64,000 nt of DNA from Nocardia sp. NBC_01730 (GTDB taxonomy: Bacteria; Actinomycetota; Actinomycetes; Mycobacteriales; Mycobacteriaceae): assembly GCF_035920445.1 (NCBI RefSeq), contig NZ_CP109162.1:7502001-7566000 (forward strand), given 5' to 3'. The position numbers and the translations under genes are program-made. The notes beneath the pieces were generated by a model. The model saw only the letters and a program-made list of their open reading frames with translations, did no database searches and was not told the origin of the DNA. How positions within the stretch are numbered: the first letter of the stretch is position 1; each line of letters begins with the position of its first letter. Positions 18,020 to 26,401 of the stretch are shown here, one piece after another.

Positions 18020-18671
18020 ACCGCGGTTGCGCATCGATCGGATCCGGTATACCGATTCCGGGTTCGCCGAGGCGAAGCGATGGGAGTACGAGGTATTCGG
18101 CCGCGAAAATGCCTATACCGCCGCTGCCGATGACGAGGCGGGGGAGATGCTGCAGTATCGGCGCTGGGAACAATCCTCGGAGTTCTATGTCGGCTTCGGC
18201 GTGGAATCCGCCGGTGACCCCGTTGCGGTGCTGCGCGCCCTGCGCTGGGATTCCCGGCTGGGTTTGGACAGCTTCAGCACGATCAGTGACACCCGAGCCT
18301 TTCCCCATCCGGCCGGAGGACATCAGGATCTGCTGTATCCCGAGTGGTCGCGACGTTTCGAGCAGATCCGACCCGATACCGTCGCCGAACTGGCCACCCA
18401 GGCGGTACGGCGTACCCACCGGCGCGCCGGTGTCATCGACCAGGTGTGGGCCCGGTTCGCCACCTGCCTTGCCGAGGAGGGCGTCCGCTATGTGACGGTG
18501 GCGCTCGTCGTCCCGTTGTTCGAGTGGTACCGGCTGCTGTTCGGCGCGGCGATCAGCCGGATCGGCCAGTTGCTGCCCGACTATGTCGGTGCCGACAGCA
18601 TTCCCGCCGTGATCGACCTGCACGCCATCGATGCCAGCGTCGTCTCATCGAAAACGAAAGTGACACAATGA
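18012..18671 (+). CDS. LuxI/FeeM-like GNAT N-acyltransferase
   Basis: A 219-residue protein with features of the autoinducer-synthase/N-acyl amino acid synthase branch of GNAT folds. The N-terminal region AKRWEYEVFGRENAY, the central FGVESAGDPVAVLRALRWD … TISDTRAFP, and the C-terminal WYRLLFGAAISRIGQLLPDYVG with PAVIDLHAID resemble those enzymes, which use acyl-ACP to acylate an amine. The start is the GTG at 18012 (MPEPRLRIDRI), 8 bp inside the decarboxylase, with GAAGAGG upstream. An ACP and fatty-acyl ligase in the cluster could supply the donor. Confidence 0.65.
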   Translation: MPEPRLRIDRIRYTDSGFAEAKRWEYEVFGRENAYTAAADDEAGEMLQYRRWEQSSEFYVGFGVESAGDPVAVLRALRWDSRLGLDSFSTISDTRAFPHPAGGHQDLLYPEWSRRFEQIRPDTVAELATQAVRRTHRRAGVIDQVWARFATCLAEEGVRYVTVALVVPLFEWYRLLFGAAISRIGQLLPDYVGADSIPAVIDLHAIDASVVSSKTKVTQ

Positions 18672-19192
18672 AATTCGCACGGAAGACCCGCCATATCGAC
18701 ATGGTCAGCACGGTGGACGCGCCGATCGAGCGGGTGTGGGCCGCGGTCACCTCGCCGGAGGGCATCAATGCCGAGTTGCGGCCCTATCTGAAGATGACGG
18801 TTCCGCAGCCGTTTCGCGGCAGGACCATCGCTGACATCGATCCGGGAACCAACCTGGGGCGCAGCTTCTTTCTGCTGTTCGGGCTGATCCCGATCGACTT
18901 CGACAACATCACCGTCGCCGAGATCGACGCGGGGACCCGTTTCCGTGAGCAGTCGACCATGATGTCGATGAGCGTGTGGGTGCACGAACGAACCCTGCGC
19001 CCAGTCGGCGACCGCACCGAAGTGACCGACGCCGTCTCGTTCGTGCCCCGTGCCCCGATGGGCCTGATCCCGGGCTGGGGCCGCGTTCTGCGGGCCACGC
19101 TCGCCTTCCTGTTCCGGCACCGGCACCGCCGGTTGCAGGCACATCTCGGCGGACAATCGGCCACGCAGCCGACCGCGAGCGGGCAGTCGTGA
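18668..19192 (+). CDS. SRPBCC-family (START/polyketide cyclase-like) protein
   Basis: A 174-residue protein opening KTRHIDMVSTVDAPIERVWAAVTSPEGIN, the usual beginning of the helix-grip SRPBCC fold, which encloses hydrophobic ligands. The middle (RFREQSTMMSMSVWVHERTLRP, TEVTDAVSFVPRAP) completes the fold; the last ~25 residues are a polar tail. It is cytosolic, with no signal peptide. Binding a lipid intermediate is plausible from the fold and location. It starts in an ATGA overlap. Confidence 0.75.
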   Translation: MKFARKTRHIDMVSTVDAPIERVWAAVTSPEGINAELRPYLKMTVPQPFRGRTIADIDPGTNLGRSFFLLFGLIPIDFDNITVAEIDAGTRFREQSTMMSMSVWVHERTLRPVGDRTEVTDAVSFVPRAPMGLIPGWGRVLRATLAFLFRHRHRRLQAHLGGQSATQPTASGQS

Positions 19193-19941
19193 CGATACGG
19201 CGTCGCCGGACCCGGGCGATGCTCGGCGCCATGGTGCCGATGGTGGTCGCGGTCTCAGCGTGTGGCGCGGTCAACGCCGACGCAGGCAAGCCCGCGACCG
19301 AACGGTTCGCGATGCTCGAACGCGGCACGGCGCCGGAGGGCACACCGATCACTGCCGCGACCGGATCCGGGGTCTTCGCGGAAGAGCTTTCCGGTTCGGT
19401 GGCCTATCTCGACGTGACCACCGACGTCGCAGGCCCGGGCGTGGTGACCATCGGCCCAGGTGCCATCCCGGGAGAAACCGTGCTCAGCCATTTCGGGCCC
19501 CAGGAGCAGTTCCCATACGAGGTGATGACGGTATCCGCAACCAGCACCGGCCGATACGTGACCGGACTTGCGGTGACAAACCCGCTCGACACGCGCATCA
19601 CACTGCAATGCACCATCCTCGGCGGGCTGAGACTCGATCCCACCGCGGGCCAACAGCCCGTAACGGGCCACTGCTCCGGCGGCACAACTCTCACCGGCAC
19701 CAGCACCGTGACCGGCAGCCGGGATGGGCAGTGGAACGGAAAGACGGTGCAACTGCACACGATCCGGACCGACATCGCCTTCGACGGCCCCGTGTCCGGC
19801 ACCCTGCGGCAGACCGCCGACACGGTCGACGGGATCGGGATCGCGGCGCGCACGGAACTCGAGACCACACTCGAGGCCGGCGGCGTGCGCTTCCAGCAGA
19901 ACATCGTCCGCACGGTCGGCCAGAATCAGGGGGCCCGATGA
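19189..19941 (+). CDS. Predicted lipoprotein of the export module
   Basis: A 250-residue exported protein. The N-terminus has RRRRTR, a hydrophobic stretch and the lipobox VSAC with Cys at residue 25, so it should be acylated and anchored outside the membrane. The rest is Thr/Gly-rich and beta-strand-like, with one later Cys pair (LQCTILG; GHCSGG). I do not recognise a family. It lies directly before the ABC transporter genes, suggesting a periplasmic partner of the exporter. Starts at GTG in a GTGA overlap. Confidence 0.7.
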   Translation: MTIRRRRTRAMLGAMVPMVVAVSACGAVNADAGKPATERFAMLERGTAPEGTPITAATGSGVFAEELSGSVAYLDVTTDVAGPGVVTIGPGAIPGETVLSHFGPQEQFPYEVMTVSATSTGRYVTGLAVTNPLDTRITLQCTILGGLRLDPTAGQQPVTGHCSGGTTLTGTSTVTGSRDGQWNGKTVQLHTIRTDIAFDGPVSGTLRQTADTVDGIGIAARTELETTLEAGGVRFQQNIVRTVGQNQGAR

Positions 19942-20900
19942 CGGCGACTCGAACGGTACCGACTGTCGTCGGCGCCGCAGCCATCACAACCACCGGATTG
20001 ACGAAAACCTATCCGGGTGCGGCGGTCGATGCCGTCGACCGGCTCGACCTGTCCATACCGCCAGGCGTCGTCTACTGCCTGCTCGGTCGCAACGGCGCGG
20101 GCAAGACCACGACCATCCGGATGCTCACCACCCTGCTATCGCCGTCGTCGGGCACCGCCGAGGTGCTCGGGATCCCATTGCACGAGGTGCGCACTCTGCG
20201 ACCGCTGATCGGGGTCGCCTTACAGGAGGTGGCGCTGGATCCCTGGCTGAATGCGCGGGAGCAGCTGGACCTCGGGCTCGCCATGGCCGGCTGGCCACGA
20301 GCCGAGCGTCGCCCCCGGGTCGCGGCATTGGTGGAGCAATTCGGCCTCGGTGATTTCCAGAATCGGCGGATCGGGTCGCTGTCGGGAGGTATGCGCCGCC
20401 GGGTCGATGTGGCGCTCGCCGTCTCGCACGACCCGTTGTTGCTCTTCCTCGATGAACCGTCGAGCGGCCTGGATATCGAAGGCAAGGAAGAAGTGTGGCG
20501 GGTGATCGCACAGCTGCGCAGTGCGGGACGGACCGTGGTGCTCACCACTCATGACATGGAGGAGGCCGTCGCACTCGCGGACCAGGTCGGCATCATCAAG
20601 GCCGGGACCTTGGTCGCCTCCGGGCCCGCCGATGATCTCACCCGCGCGCACGGCGCTCGCGCCGTCGTCACGGCGGACAGCGCGATAGCACCGAACGTCA
20701 CCGGCGAGCTACAGGCCGCCGGTTTCACCGTCGCCGATTCGGCCGGCGGTGCCCGAGTGCTGACGATCGAGCTGCCTGCCGCGAATGCCGCCCACCTCGG
20801 CCGGTTGACCGAGGCGCTCAGCCGAAACGACCTGGGCGCGGCGGAGGTTCGCGTCGAGACCACTTCGCTGCGAGACGCCTTCTTGGAGGCCACCCGATGA
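19938..20900 (+). CDS. ABC exporter ATP-binding protein (DrrA-like)
   Basis: A 320-residue ABC ATPase. Walker A is GRNGAGKTTT near residues 50-59, the Q-loop is in VALQEVAL, the signature LSGGM is at 148-152, Walker B LLLFLDEP at 167-174, and the switch His is in LTTHDMEE. The C-terminal ~90 residues resemble the extra domain of DrrA-type exporter ATPases (LTEALSRNDLGAAEVRVETTSLRDAFLEAT). It pairs with the permease that follows with a 4-bp overlap. Export of the cluster's lipid product is inferred. Confidence 0.92.
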   Translation: MTATRTVPTVVGAAAITTTGLTKTYPGAAVDAVDRLDLSIPPGVVYCLLGRNGAGKTTTIRMLTTLLSPSSGTAEVLGIPLHEVRTLRPLIGVALQEVALDPWLNAREQLDLGLAMAGWPRAERRPRVAALVEQFGLGDFQNRRIGSLSGGMRRRVDVALAVSHDPLLLFLDEPSSGLDIEGKEEVWRVIAQLRSAGRTVVLTTHDMEEAVALADQVGIIKAGTLVASGPADDLTRAHGARAVVTADSAIAPNVTGELQAAGFTVADSAGGARVLTIELPAANAAHLGRLTEALSRNDLGAAEVRVETTSLRDAFLEATR

Positions 20901-21712
20901 GCACGACAACCGCTACTGCTCCGGCGCGGGCCCACCGTCCGCCTGCGCCACCGGTCACGACGCTGATGCTGTTCGCCCGCTACCTCGTCGTCGGCCTGCG
21001 CCAGCCGGTGTTCGGGTTCATCTTCCCCATCGTGTTCCCGGTTGTCCTGGTGGTCTTCGTGCGGGCGATGTTCCAGCGCGTGGCCGATCTGCCCGGGTTC
21101 CCGCTGACCTCCTACACCGCATACATCGCGCCAGGCATCATCATGCTCATCCCGATGATCGGCTCCGGGTTCGGTGCGAGCACGCTGATCGAGGAGATCC
21201 AGTCCGGTTTTGTCGACAGACTTCGGCTGCAAGGTATTTCGTCCGCGCAGATCGTGCCGGCGAAGATCGGCTTCGAGGCGGCGCGCATCCTGCCTGCCGG
21301 CGGAATCGTCATCGGGCTGCTTGCGGCACTCGGCGCGCCATTGCGGGCCGGGATCGTCACGGCGGCCGCACTGTTGGTCCTGATGTGCCTGTGGTCGGCG
21401 GCCTACAGCTCGCTGTTCTACCTGGCCGCGGTGCGCACGCTGAACCCGCAGGCACCGATCGCGCTGCTGCCGCTGGCGTTGCCGGTGCTGTTCGTGAGCC
21501 AGGCCCTCATGCCCACCGACTTCCTGCCGCGGTGGCTGGAGGTGGCCATCCAGCTCAACCCGTTCTCCCACGTCGTCGCGGCCGCGGCCACGCTGATGTA
21601 CGGAGATTTCGAACCGGTCCGGCTCGGAGCCGGGATCGCGGTCGCGGCAGGTGTTTTCGTCGTGCTGCAGCTCCTGCTGCGACGACTCGTGTTGCGCCGC
21701 ATCGGCGCCTGA
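20897..21712 (+). CDS. ABC-2 type exporter permease (DrrB-like)
   Basis: A 271-residue permease with about six membrane segments, including FGFIFPIVFPVVLVVFVRAMF, ALLVLMCLWSAAYSSLFYLAA and ALPVLFVSQALMPTDFLP. The C-terminal signature LPRWLEVAIQLNPFSHVV is typical of ABC-2 permeases. It forms the transporter with the preceding ATPase, with which it overlaps by 4 bp. The family exports drugs, lipids and glycolipids. Confidence 0.9.
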   Translation: MSTTTATAPARAHRPPAPPVTTLMLFARYLVVGLRQPVFGFIFPIVFPVVLVVFVRAMFQRVADLPGFPLTSYTAYIAPGIIMLIPMIGSGFGASTLIEEIQSGFVDRLRLQGISSAQIVPAKIGFEAARILPAGGIVIGLLAALGAPLRAGIVTAAALLVLMCLWSAAYSSLFYLAAVRTLNPQAPIALLPLALPVLFVSQALMPTDFLPRWLEVAIQLNPFSHVVAAAATLMYGDFEPVRLGAGIAVAAGVFVVLQLLLRRLVLRRIGA

Positions 21713-21750
21713 ACCCGCACGGTATCCATGACCGAAAGGAAAAGACACCC

Positions 21751-22002
21751 ATGACCGACCCGCTGGAGCAGGTGCTGCGCGAGATCCTGATCGAGGATCT
21801 GGATGTCACGCCAGAAGAGATGCACCCTGATGCCGACCTGGTCGCCGACCTCGGTTTCGATTCGCTGTCCTTCGCGACCGGTGTCGTCGAAATCCGTGAC
21901 CGGCTCGGGGTTTCGCTGGCGAGGGACGACGTCTTCTCCTGCCGCACACTCGGTGATCTGCAGCGGCTCGTCGCGAACAAGCTCGCCGCCACGGTCGGAT
22001 GA
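21751..22002 (+). CDS. Acyl carrier protein
   Basis: An 83-residue acidic carrier protein. The phosphopantetheine attachment site is Ser38 in ADLGFDSLSFA, and helices I-III are recognisable (LEQVLREILIEDLDV, FATGVVEIRDRLGV). GAAAGGAAAAG lies just before the ATG. AcpS, encoded elsewhere in this window, or another phosphopantetheinyl transferase would activate it. The following fatty-acyl-AMP ligase probably loads it, giving an acyl-ACP donor for the cluster's acyltransferases. Confidence 0.92.
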   Translation: MTDPLEQVLREILIEDLDVTPEEMHPDADLVADLGFDSLSFATGVVEIRDRLGVSLARDDVFSCRTLGDLQRLVANKLAATVG

Positions 22003-22045
22003 CACGGGTACTCATGCCACTCGATCACAAAGGGCCTGCATTGTT

Positions 22046-23680
22046 GTGAACAGGTTCCTCGCAGCGTTGCTGCACAGCACCGACCGAAGCGATCGCGGTC
22101 TGCTCAGCGGCGACCCAGCCGACCTCACCAGAACGGAATGGCGCGAGATACACCGGCGTGCCCGGCGCATCGCCGGTGGTCTACGGGAGGCGGGCGTGCG
22201 CCGCGGAGACACAGTCGCCGTACTCGCCGGTGCTCCGGGCGATATCGCGCCCCTGGTGCAGGGCATTTGGCTGGCCGGTGCGGCGGTGACGATGCTGCAC
22301 CAGCCGACGCCGCGCACCGACCTGGCGGCCTGGGTCGCCGACACGCGGCGTGCTATCGCGGTGGTCGATGCCGCCGTCCTGGTGGTCGGCGATCCCTTCG
22401 GTGCGGTCGTCGCCGAGTTCGGCGGGGAGCGCCTCCGCTGTGTCACGGTCGTCGATCTGCTTGCCGGTCCCGACGTGGAACCGGTGGACACCCACGATAC
22501 CGATCTGGCGTTTCTGCAGCTCACGTCGGGCTCGACCGGTAGTCCGAAAGCGGTGGCCATCACCTATGCGAATATGTACGCCAATATCCGCGCCATGGAG
22601 TTCGCGTCACTCATCAATGACCGGGACGTGATGGTCAGCTGGCTGCCACTGTTCCACGACATGGGCATGATGGGGTTCCTGGTCGCGCCGATGTTTCTCG
22701 GCGTCGAACTGGTCGCCATCACGCCATCCGATTTCCTCGCCTCTCCGCTGATCTGGGCCGAACTGGTGACCAGGTACCGGGGCTCGATGTCGGCGGCACC
22801 AAACTTCGCCTATGGACTTCTTGCCCGCACCATGGCCCGCGCCGGTGCCGGGGACTTCGACCTGTCATCGCTACGGTTCGTACTCAACGGCGCCGAACCC
22901 ATCGATGGCGCTGTCGTGCAACGATTTCTGGATGCCGGTGCCCGCTTCGGGCTGCGACGCGAGGCGATCGTGCCCGCCTACGGCATGGCCGAGGCGACCC
23001 TCGCGGTGTCGTTCACCCGACCGGGCGACGGATTCAGCGTCGATCACGTCGACCCGGAGGCGATGCAAACAGTCGGCCGGGCAACGGTTTCCACCGCAGA
23101 AGACACCCGCCGGTACATCGGCCTCGGGCAAACGCTGCCTGGCATCGAGGCGCGGGTGCGCACCGAATCCGGCGCCCTCGCCGACACCAGGCAGATCGGC
23201 GAGTTCGAGCTGCGCGGTGACAGCATCGCTACCCGGTACCGGACCGACGCGGGATTCATCGAGGCCGTCGACGATTCCGGATGGCTTGCCACCGGCGACC
23301 TCGGCTATCTGACCGAGGACGGCCAACTTGTGGTGTGTGGACGCAAGAAGGACATGCTGATCATCTCGGGACGCAACATCTACCCGGTCGACATCGAACG
23401 CGCCGCTGCCGAGGTCGACGGTGTCCGTGCCGGCAATGCCGTCGCCGTGCCCGCGGAAACCACTGAGAGGGGTGAGGGATTCGCGGTCATCGTGGAATCC
23501 GCGGCCAGTGCCGAGACCGGCGGACGCGCGCGTATTTCCCGCGATGTCGCGCACCGCGTCGAGGCGGCGCTCGGCGTGAGTCCGCGCCGGGTCGTGGTTG
23601 TCCCGGTGGGGCGCATCCCGAAAACGTCGTCGGGGAAGCTGCGCCGACTCGAAGCCCGCGCTCTTCTCGCCATCGGGTAG
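22046..23680 (+). CDS. Fatty-acyl-AMP ligase (acyl-ACP synthetase-like)
   Basis: A 544-residue adenylate-forming enzyme. The P-loop core motif is LQLTSGSTGSPKAV; SWLPLFHDMGMMGFL, APNFAYGLL, LNGAEPI and the TGDLGYLTEDGQLVVCGRKKDM region with GKLRRLEAR near the end place it with the FAAL branch, which adenylates fatty acids and passes them to an ACP rather than CoA. The start is a GTG (22046) behind an AGGG site; the frame is open further upstream, so the exact start is uncertain. It closes the biosynthetic block, 38 bp before the mce promoter motif. Confidence 0.9.
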   Translation: MNRFLAALLHSTDRSDRGLLSGDPADLTRTEWREIHRRARRIAGGLREAGVRRGDTVAVLAGAPGDIAPLVQGIWLAGAAVTMLHQPTPRTDLAAWVADTRRAIAVVDAAVLVVGDPFGAVVAEFGGERLRCVTVVDLLAGPDVEPVDTHDTDLAFLQLTSGSTGSPKAVAITYANMYANIRAMEFASLINDRDVMVSWLPLFHDMGMMGFLVAPMFLGVELVAITPSDFLASPLIWAELVTRYRGSMSAAPNFAYGLLARTMARAGAGDFDLSSLRFVLNGAEPIDGAVVQRFLDAGARFGLRREAIVPAYGMAEATLAVSFTRPGDGFSVDHVDPEAMQTVGRATVSTAEDTRRYIGLGQTLPGIEARVRTESGALADTRQIGEFELRGDSIATRYRTDAGFIEAVDDSGWLATGDLGYLTEDGQLVVCGRKKDMLIISGRNIYPVDIERAAAEVDGVRAGNAVAVPAETTERGEGFAVIVESAASAETGGRARISRDVAHRVEAALGVSPRRVVVVPVGRIPKTSSGKLRRLEARALLAIG

Positions 23681-23687
23681 CAATTGG

Positions 23688-23708
23688 TATCGGTAATCGT
23701 TATTGATA
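23688..23708. promoter_or_regulatory. Imperfect 21-bp palindrome before the yrbE-mce operon
   Basis: The half-sites TATCGGTAAT and GTTATTGATA flank a central C; seven of ten arm positions are complementary. It lies between the ligase stop and the yrbEA start, 11 bp upstream of the latter. Layout and base composition recall Fur/Zur-type boxes, but I cannot assign the regulator. Confidence 0.4.
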
Positions 23709-23718
23709 AGGTTCGATA

Positions 23719-24519
23719 GTGCGTGAACGAGGTATGGCCGCGGCGGTAGCCCCGGCCATACGCACCTTCGGTCGCGCTTCGATCCTGGCGTGGTCCGCGC
23801 TCGGTTGGCTGGCCGCCGACGTGGTTCGTGGGCGATTCGCCTGGCGGGAAGCGTTGGCGCAGAGCTGGTTCATCGTGAGCGTCACGGCGGTCCCTGCGGT
23901 GTTCGTGTCGATTCCGTTCGGGGTGATCGTCTCCGTGCAGGTCGGAAACCTGACCCAGCAGGTCGGTGCCACCTCGCTCGCAGGGGCCGCCGCCGGGGTG
24001 GGAGTCGTTCGGCAAGGCGCCCCGTTGGTCGCGGCGCTTCTGCTCGGCGGGGCCGCAGGCGCGGCGATCGCCGCCGATCTCGGTGCGCGAACCATCAGAG
24101 AGGAAATGGACGCAATGCGGGTGATGGGCATCGATCCGGTCCGCCGCATCGTCGCACCCCGCCTGGCCGCGATGACAGTGATAGCTCCGCTGCTGTGCGT
24201 GGTGATCGTCTTCATGGGCCTGTCGACCGGCTATCTGATCAACGTCGGCCTGCAACACGGCGCCCCTGGCGGTTATCTCTCGTCGTTCGCGTCCTTCGTC
24301 ACGGTCTCGGATCTGGTTGCCGCGCTGGTGAAGTCGGCGCTGTTCGGGATCGTCGTCGTGGTGCTGGCCTGCCAGCGCGGGCTGGAGGCCACCGCAGGTC
24401 CCAAGGGGGTTGCCGACTCGGTGAACGCGGCGGTGGTGCTCGGCGTGGTCGCGACATTCGGCCTGAACTTGATCATCACGCAACTGCTCTCGATGTTCGG
24501 CTCGCGGGTGCTCGGATGA
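23719..24519 (+). CDS. yrbEA: YrbE/MlaE-family Mce permease A
   Basis: A 266-residue MlaE-type permease, first gene of an mce operon. It has about five membrane segments and the conserved block GARTIREEMDAMRVMGIDPVRRIVAPRLAAM, the EExDAL-like coupling region of the family. With YrbEB it forms the inner-membrane channel of the Mce lipid importer; the ATPase (MceG) is not in this window. The GTG at 23719 is used; an ATG five codons in is possible. Confidence 0.92.
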   Translation: MRERGMAAAVAPAIRTFGRASILAWSALGWLAADVVRGRFAWREALAQSWFIVSVTAVPAVFVSIPFGVIVSVQVGNLTQQVGATSLAGAAAGVGVVRQGAPLVAALLLGGAAGAAIAADLGARTIREEMDAMRVMGIDPVRRIVAPRLAAMTVIAPLLCVVIVFMGLSTGYLINVGLQHGAPGGYLSSFASFVTVSDLVAALVKSALFGIVVVVLACQRGLEATAGPKGVADSVNAAVVLGVVATFGLNLIITQLLSMFGSRVLG

Positions 24520-25361
24520 CGGCATCGCCGCTGAACCTTGCCACCGGCCGCATCGGATCGTTCGTCGGCACGGCAGTCGAGCGGCTCGGACATCAGCTGA
24601 GTTTCGGGACGCAGGTGCTCGCGGCCGTGCCGCACACCCTGCGTGCCTACCGCAGGCAGACGATGGTCGTGCTCACCGACATCGTGTGGGGCAGTGGCGG
24701 ACTGGTCGTCGGCGGCGGCACCGCCGCGGTGCTGGTCTTTCTCGGCATCGCGGTCGGAGGATCGGTCGGTATGGAAGGGCTGAACGCGCTCGATATGGTC
24801 GGTATGGGCCCGCTGACCGGGTTTGTCTCCGCATATGCGAATACGCGGGAGCTGGCGCCGATGATGGTGGCGATCGGATTCGCCGCTCAGGCCGGCTGCC
24901 GGATGACCGCCGAGATCGGCGCGATGCGGATCTCTGAGGAGATCGACGCCTTGGAAGCCCAAGCGGTACGGCCCATCCCGTTCGTGGTGACCACGCGCGT
25001 GATCGCGGGGACCACCACGATCATCCCGCTGTACCTCACGACGCTGATCGTCGTCTACCTGTCCTGCGCGGTCGTGGTGAACGTGCTGCACGGGCAGTCC
25101 GCTGGCACCTACTTCCACTACTTCGAGTCTTTCCTTCGGCCGGCGGACGTGCTGTATTCGCTGGTCAAGGCCATCGTTCTGGTGGCGGCTGTCATCGTGG
25201 TGCACTGCTATCAGGGTTTTCATGCCACCGGAGGGCCCGAAGGGGTGGGTCGTGCGTGTGGGCAGGCCATCCGGGCCAGCCTCATTCTCATCGTGGTCAT
25301 GGACATGGTGATGACCGCGGTGTTCTGGGGCACGAGCACGGGAATCAGGATCTCGGGGTAG
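24516..25361 (+). CDS. yrbEB: YrbE/MlaE-family Mce permease B
   Basis: A 281-residue partner permease. The core IGAMRISEEIDALEAQAVRPIPFVVTTRVIAG is the MlaE coupling motif, and the C-terminus …HCYQGFHATGGPEGVGRACGQAIRAS is the usual end region. About five membrane segments are predicted. It overlaps yrbEA by 4 bp, consistent with 1:1 production of the permease pair. Confidence 0.93.
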   Translation: MTASPLNLATGRIGSFVGTAVERLGHQLSFGTQVLAAVPHTLRAYRRQTMVVLTDIVWGSGGLVVGGGTAAVLVFLGIAVGGSVGMEGLNALDMVGMGPLTGFVSAYANTRELAPMMVAIGFAAQAGCRMTAEIGAMRISEEIDALEAQAVRPIPFVVTTRVIAGTTTIIPLYLTTLIVVYLSCAVVVNVLHGQSAGTYFHYFESFLRPADVLYSLVKAIVLVAAVIVVHCYQGFHATGGPEGVGRACGQAIRASLILIVVMDMVMTAVFWGTSTGIRISG

Positions 25362-25363
25362 CC

Positions 25364-26401
25364 ATGTGGCGAGGTGGACGAAGTGGTGGGCGCGTGCCGA
25401 GTGCCATGGCGCTGCGGGTGCGTGGGCTCGCCGTGGTGGCGATCGGGCTGCTGGTGACCGCGCTGACCACCGCTCACCTGCAGGGCCGATTCCACGATGA
25501 CGTCTCGCTGACGATTGAGGCCGACTCGCTCGTCGACGGTCTGCTGGCCGGTGCGGACGTGAAGTTCCACGGAGCCGCGATCGGTACCGTACGCCGCGTG
25601 CAGACGGCGGGCGACACCCGCCGCGTCGAGATCAGCATCGATCGGGATCAGGCTCCGGCGCTGACCGATCGCGTCGCCGCGAGCTTCACTGTCGCGAATG
25701 TGTTCGGCACCCCCGCGATCGAATTGGTGAATCTCGGTGACGGTCCGCCGGTTCGGGATCACGCGGTCGTGCCACTCGCCACCGGCGCCATGGGCGCCAC
25801 CGCGACCGGGGTGCTGCAGCGCACCGGACGGCTCATGGAGGTGCTCGACTCGCCTCGGCTGCGGAACCTGCTCGACGTCGCGGCCGAGAACCCGGGACTG
25901 TTCGGTCCGACCATCGAGGCGATCACCGGCATCGCTCGGGCATTGGAGCAGGATCGTCGTGGGAGTACGGCCCACTACCTGCGGATCGCTGGTGACCTGT
26001 CGGATGGATTCGCGGTCCTGGAACCGGAGTTGGTTGACTCGCTGATCGCGTTGCTCGACCAGAGCGAGTACTTCGGCGACGAAACCAACCGCGCACGGAC
26101 CCGCAAGGCGATTGCCGGACTGAGCCAGGATTTCCTGCCCGGATACGCTCGGCTGTTCGGCGACAACCGCGATCACTTCGCCGAAATCCTTGCTGTGGTA
26201 CTCGATCTCGGCCTGCCGCTCGGCATGTCCTATGGCTCGATCGCCCCGGCCTATCAGCGCCTGCCCGAGCTTCTCGACCGCATCGGCGCCGCGTTTCCGG
26301 TCGTGGACGGAAAGGTGCAAATGCAACTCGAGATCATCGCCGACACGATGCCGCACATCGCCCGCTCCGTCACCGACACCGGTCCGGGAGCCGTTCGATG
26401 A
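25364..26401 (+). CDS. mceA: Mce family protein A
   Basis: A 345-residue MCE protein with one N-terminal membrane anchor (RGLAVVAIGLLVTALTTA) and an MCE domain containing DSLVDGLLAGADVKFHGAAIGTVRRV, then a long helical region that forms the needle-like tunnel in known Mce complexes. The ATG at 25364 is preceded by CGGGG and lies 2 bp after the yrbEB stop. It is first of the six consecutive mce genes. Confidence 0.9.
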   Translation: MWRGGRSGGRVPSAMALRVRGLAVVAIGLLVTALTTAHLQGRFHDDVSLTIEADSLVDGLLAGADVKFHGAAIGTVRRVQTAGDTRRVEISIDRDQAPALTDRVAASFTVANVFGTPAIELVNLGDGPPVRDHAVVPLATGAMGATATGVLQRTGRLMEVLDSPRLRNLLDVAAENPGLFGPTIEAITGIARALEQDRRGSTAHYLRIAGDLSDGFAVLEPELVDSLIALLDQSEYFGDETNRARTRKAIAGLSQDFLPGYARLFGDNRDHFAEILAVVLDLGLPLGMSYGSIAPAYQRLPELLDRIGAAFPVVDGKVQMQLEIIADTMPHIARSVTDTGPGAVR

